Assembly (NCBI GenBank): GCA_028554645.1
Contig: JAQOOI010000057.1
Coordinates: forward strand, 310,001 to 374,000
Reading direction: 5' to 3'
From: Omphalotus guepiniiformis
Taxonomy: Eukaryota; Basidiomycota; Agaricomycetes; Agaricales; Omphalotaceae
DNA: 64,000 bases
Shown here piece after piece: positions 61,487-64,000 of this stretch. The first letter of the stretch is position 1; every line of letters begins with the position of its first letter. Under the pieces are notes generated by a model. It ran no database searches. It worked only from the letters and a program-made list of their open reading frames with translations, and was not told where the DNA came from. The position numbers were made by a program, and so were the translations under genes.

Positions 61487-62267
61487 CTAAAAAAAAACCG
61501 GGCGCTCGACACCACCGGAGTGTTGATAATAGGCTGCAGTACGAGGTTGGACGCAGGCGTAACCACCTTGTGCTGTAGGAGCAGCACGCGACACACCATG
61601 TCCATGGCTGCTATCGCCTGCTGAGTACTGCCTACGGTACGCAGCCTGACGACTCGAAGAAGCATCGGGACGCTCAGCTAACTGCGCTCTCCTCGCCTCG
61701 GTCCTAGGGCTCGTCTGACACTCATACAAGCTTGGACCCTGTTCGAGGGTCCGCTGAACCTGGAATCTGCGTTCGTAATCGGACCACATTGATGTCCCCA
61801 TGTCAGCGACCTCATTCATGGTCCGCTCAGCCTCAAGGGCGCGGTTTTGCCGGGCAATCTTTTTCCTCGACCTTTGCTGGGAGGCAGCGTCGTCCCTGCG
61901 TTGCTGCTCCCGGAGTTCGCGTTCCTCGTCCCTGCGTTGCTGCTCCAGGAGTGCGCGTTGCTGGTGGGCAGCCTCTTCCCTGCATTTCTGCTCCAGGAAT
62001 GCGCGCTGCTGCTGCTGGGCAGCGTCGACCTCTTTCGCCACTTTTAAGGTGACTACATAGGTACCCTTCTTGCAACCACCGCAATTGTACCGGCCAGGCG
62101 CCGGCTGAGGGTTGTTGGGATAAGTGCATTTGGAGTTGTTGCACTTGTTGTGCCAAGCAGAAGGCCAATTGGCGGGGAGGGGATCCTTCTTGACTGTAGA
62201 GCGATGGGGATACCAATTAGAAATGTCTAAAAAACCCAAAGTAAAGAGTGTTAGACTCACAAAACAT
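61487..62267 (-). CDS. Cys-cluster and coiled-coil protein of unknown function
   Basis: A 7-nt first exon (ATG TTT T at 62267-62261) joins through a 35-nt intron to a long second exon, giving about 248 residues starting MFYISNWYPHRSTVKKDPLP. The N-terminal part has a possible zinc-binding set CNNSKC then NCGGCKK within ~25 residues. Residues ~75-170 are a Gln/Arg/Glu-rich coiled coil with repeats of the form LLEQQRRDEE and LREQQRRDD. The C-terminus is Gln/Ser/Tyr-rich (RQAAYRRQYSAGDSSHGHG). I do not recognise the family. The reading frame is open for 780 bp and strongly biased in composition, so it is probably real. Confidence 0.6.
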
Positions 62268-63444
62268 TGCCGTTGATGAATAGATCTTTCAAAGATAGTT
62301 GGAAAAGAGAAAGAACAGTGAAAGTAGCTCGAAAGCAAGGGTCAATGAGAGTGGGTAGTTGTTGTGATGAAAGACCTTGACGCTGGCGCGCATTCTCTTA
62401 TATATGCCATATCAAAGCAACAGTGGCGCACGCAGCCCAGGCAAAGCCATTCACGAGTCTGGGGACACTTTGGAAACGGACAATGGTCAATGATCATCAG
62501 TGGACATGGCCACTAGGACATTATCACTTTGAGGATCATCATAGTTTAGCGAACCACTCGAGAAATACATGACATAACGTCCAGGGTGTTTTTCTTGTTC
62601 ACCTCTTGAGATAATTGTCCGCGTAGCGTGCATCAAGGAGTACCGGTACCACCAAGCCAGACCCCTTCGAAAATGTTGATCCAGATACCAATGTGAACGC
62701 GGCGCTTTGATTGCAGTGACCAGCCAGTATGAGGTACAAAGAGTATACAGCATGTGTGGCTCAATCTGTCCTCGCGTAATCAGCCCAAGTGGTCCCGGTC
62801 ATTGTCCATCAATGAAACGTCTACAACTCCTCACCAGCTGCCACAGAGCGTCGATGATCACGGTTCACATTGCACTCGAGCGGTTTCCTTTTTCTTCCAA
62901 GTCAGGAACTTGATGCCCACTAACGTCCGTGTTTTGACCGTCAGGATGACAGAGTGTACCGGGCCATTCAATTTCAAGCAGAGAATCAAAGCCAAGTCAA
63001 AGCACCGGGAATTGATCCATTGGTTTTACATGTAGTACTATCGCCTGAGGATGAGAATGCAATAAAGTAGTTTCGGGGCCAAGACTCCTGCAACTGCAAA
63101 GCTTCAAGTTTAACGTTTGGAAGGACGGCTGGAACTGAGAAGAGAGCTGGAAGAGATCGTTCAACTTGGAAGTTTCAAGTTCAGTTCAAAGCTGTACTTG
63201 CCGTGTTTTAGCAACTTCGTCACATGCAAATGGAATGGGACTTGCAAAATGTCATTCTAACGCCATCCCGTATTCCATTGGCTTCCAAATGAATCATAGA
63301 CATAGAATTGGTATACCGCAGCTTATATCCAGCAAATGAACAAATCTGGTGGAGGAGGAAACAATACCGTGACAGAAAAAGAATACATGAACGTCACGGT
63401 TATCGTCACGCTTGTGACTTGCCTGTTTCCTACTCTCATACTCA
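62268..63444. other. Intergenic or unresolved 5' exons of the last gene
   Basis: No exon of the FunK1 N-terminus could be identified here, although the FunK1 piece that follows starts at what looks like a 3' splice site (CTCTCATACTCAG). Confidence 0.4.
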
Positions 63445-64000
63445 GGAATGATACTCGACGTGAAACACGCTGATAAAAGCAAGCCTTTCGACGACAAGTC
63501 GTCCGAAGGCGATAGTTTCGAATGTGACACCCTTAACGCCGTTGAAATTCGGGGACAATTCATCGCTTATGCAGTCGCTCAGTTTGTGAACCAGTTTCGG
63601 ACTCATTTGTTCATGGCTCACGCTCGATTCATGCGCCAGCATCACGCCGGCGCAGTCGTTTCTGCTGAATTTGCGCACAGCGAGGAAAACTACCTCGCCG
63701 ATTCTCTCTCCCGTTATACCCGTGCGACTCCGGAGGCTCGTCGCATCGACACCACAGTCAAGATGCTGGCAACAATTCGAGCGCAGCTGATGCTCGACAA
63801 CAATGCGCCTGTGTTCAAGGTCTGGGATCCCAGAGAGAACTGTGTCGTTCTTCTCAAAGATGCGTGGCGTGTTGCGTCTGTCAAGGCCGACGGTAAAGTA
63901 TATGAGCTTTTGAAGGAGAAGGTCGTGGAGAATGTCCCGACGTGTCTACGAGCGGGAGATGTGAACCCTGGAGCGGCTAATCACCTCACTCGCACTCACG
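63445..64000 (+). CDS. FunK1-type kinase, partial, runs off the right edge
   Basis: An open frame from a likely 3' splice site reads through the end of the window. FunK1 landmarks are RGQFIAYAVAQFVNQFRTHL, AGAVVSAEF, ENYLADSLSRYTRATPEARR then IDTTV, and VVLLKDAWRVASV. The catalytic HRD loop would lie beyond 64000. The motif corresponding to RWDRAGAVV is RQHHAGAVV here, so this copy may be diverging. N-terminal exons were not found upstream, so it could be 5'-truncated. It is related to, but clearly different from, the FunK1 gene at 16031-18234. Confidence 0.75.

Noticed and set aside
61732..62060. Plus-strand frames rich in Pro/Ala/Cys
   Set aside because: Antisense of the Gln/Arg coiled-coil region of the gene on the other strand.
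1..64000. CRISPR arrays, rRNA genes, prokaryotic-type defence operons
   Set aside because: Looked for and not found. The tandem repeats are minisatellite, and gene structure is eukaryotic throughout.

Overview
The window is nuclear DNA of a filamentous basidiomycete, most likely an Agaricomycete. Genes are split by many 45-65 bp GT-AG introns, and the protein families are typical of that group: FunK1 kinases, DUF6533 membrane proteins, tandem trichodiene-synthase-like terpene synthases, OPT transporters and an Msb1/Mug8 protein. A tRNA-Lys carries a fungal-type intron. No prokaryotic operon, CRISPR array or viral gene is visible. All exon-intron models below were joined by eye from splice signals and reading-frame continuity.

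Left third. 1-2321 holds the 5' part of a helical adaptor-like gene that runs off the left edge. 2656-5869 is an AT-rich non-autonomous transposon with ~215 bp terminal inverted repeats and CACTG ends. It is filled by a duplicated block and two arrays of an 11-bp minisatellite, and one duplicate carries a nested 138-bp MITE. 6804-9801 is a decayed ENA-type P-type ATPase. 10318-14012 carries two tandem terpene synthases with identical exon lengths. A Tra2-like RNA-binding protein, a FunK1 kinase with an apparent frameshift and a Cys/His-rich acidic protein follow on the minus strand.

Middle. 22132-23403 has two copies of a small Gly/Ser/Tyr-rich protein gene, one of which looks splice-defective. 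23983-27080 has two near-identical aldo/keto reductases, one with a GC-rich MITE-like element abutting its start codon. tRNA-Lys(CTT) comes next, then a 1349-residue Msb1/Mug8 polarity protein. 34380-40450 is a tandem segmental duplication of a DUF6533 gene that also copied the tail of the adjacent membrane-protein gene. An OPT oligopeptide transporter closes this part.

Right third. 47516-53013 is gene-poor and holds a ~578 bp MITE. A 1090-residue DUF262 (GmrSD-N-like) protein with an SR-rich tail follows. An Oma1-like M48 metalloprotease and a MET22/HAL2 nucleotidase are divergently transcribed from a 197-bp shared promoter; each has a noteworthy splice site (GC-AG and GT-GG). A coiled-coil protein of unknown function and the beginning of a second FunK1 gene end the window.

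The housekeeping genes are the Tra2-like protein, Msb1, OPT, Oma1-like, MET22 and the tRNA. The rest is accessory: small multigene families expanding by tandem duplication, decaying copies, and MITEs inserted in or beside them.
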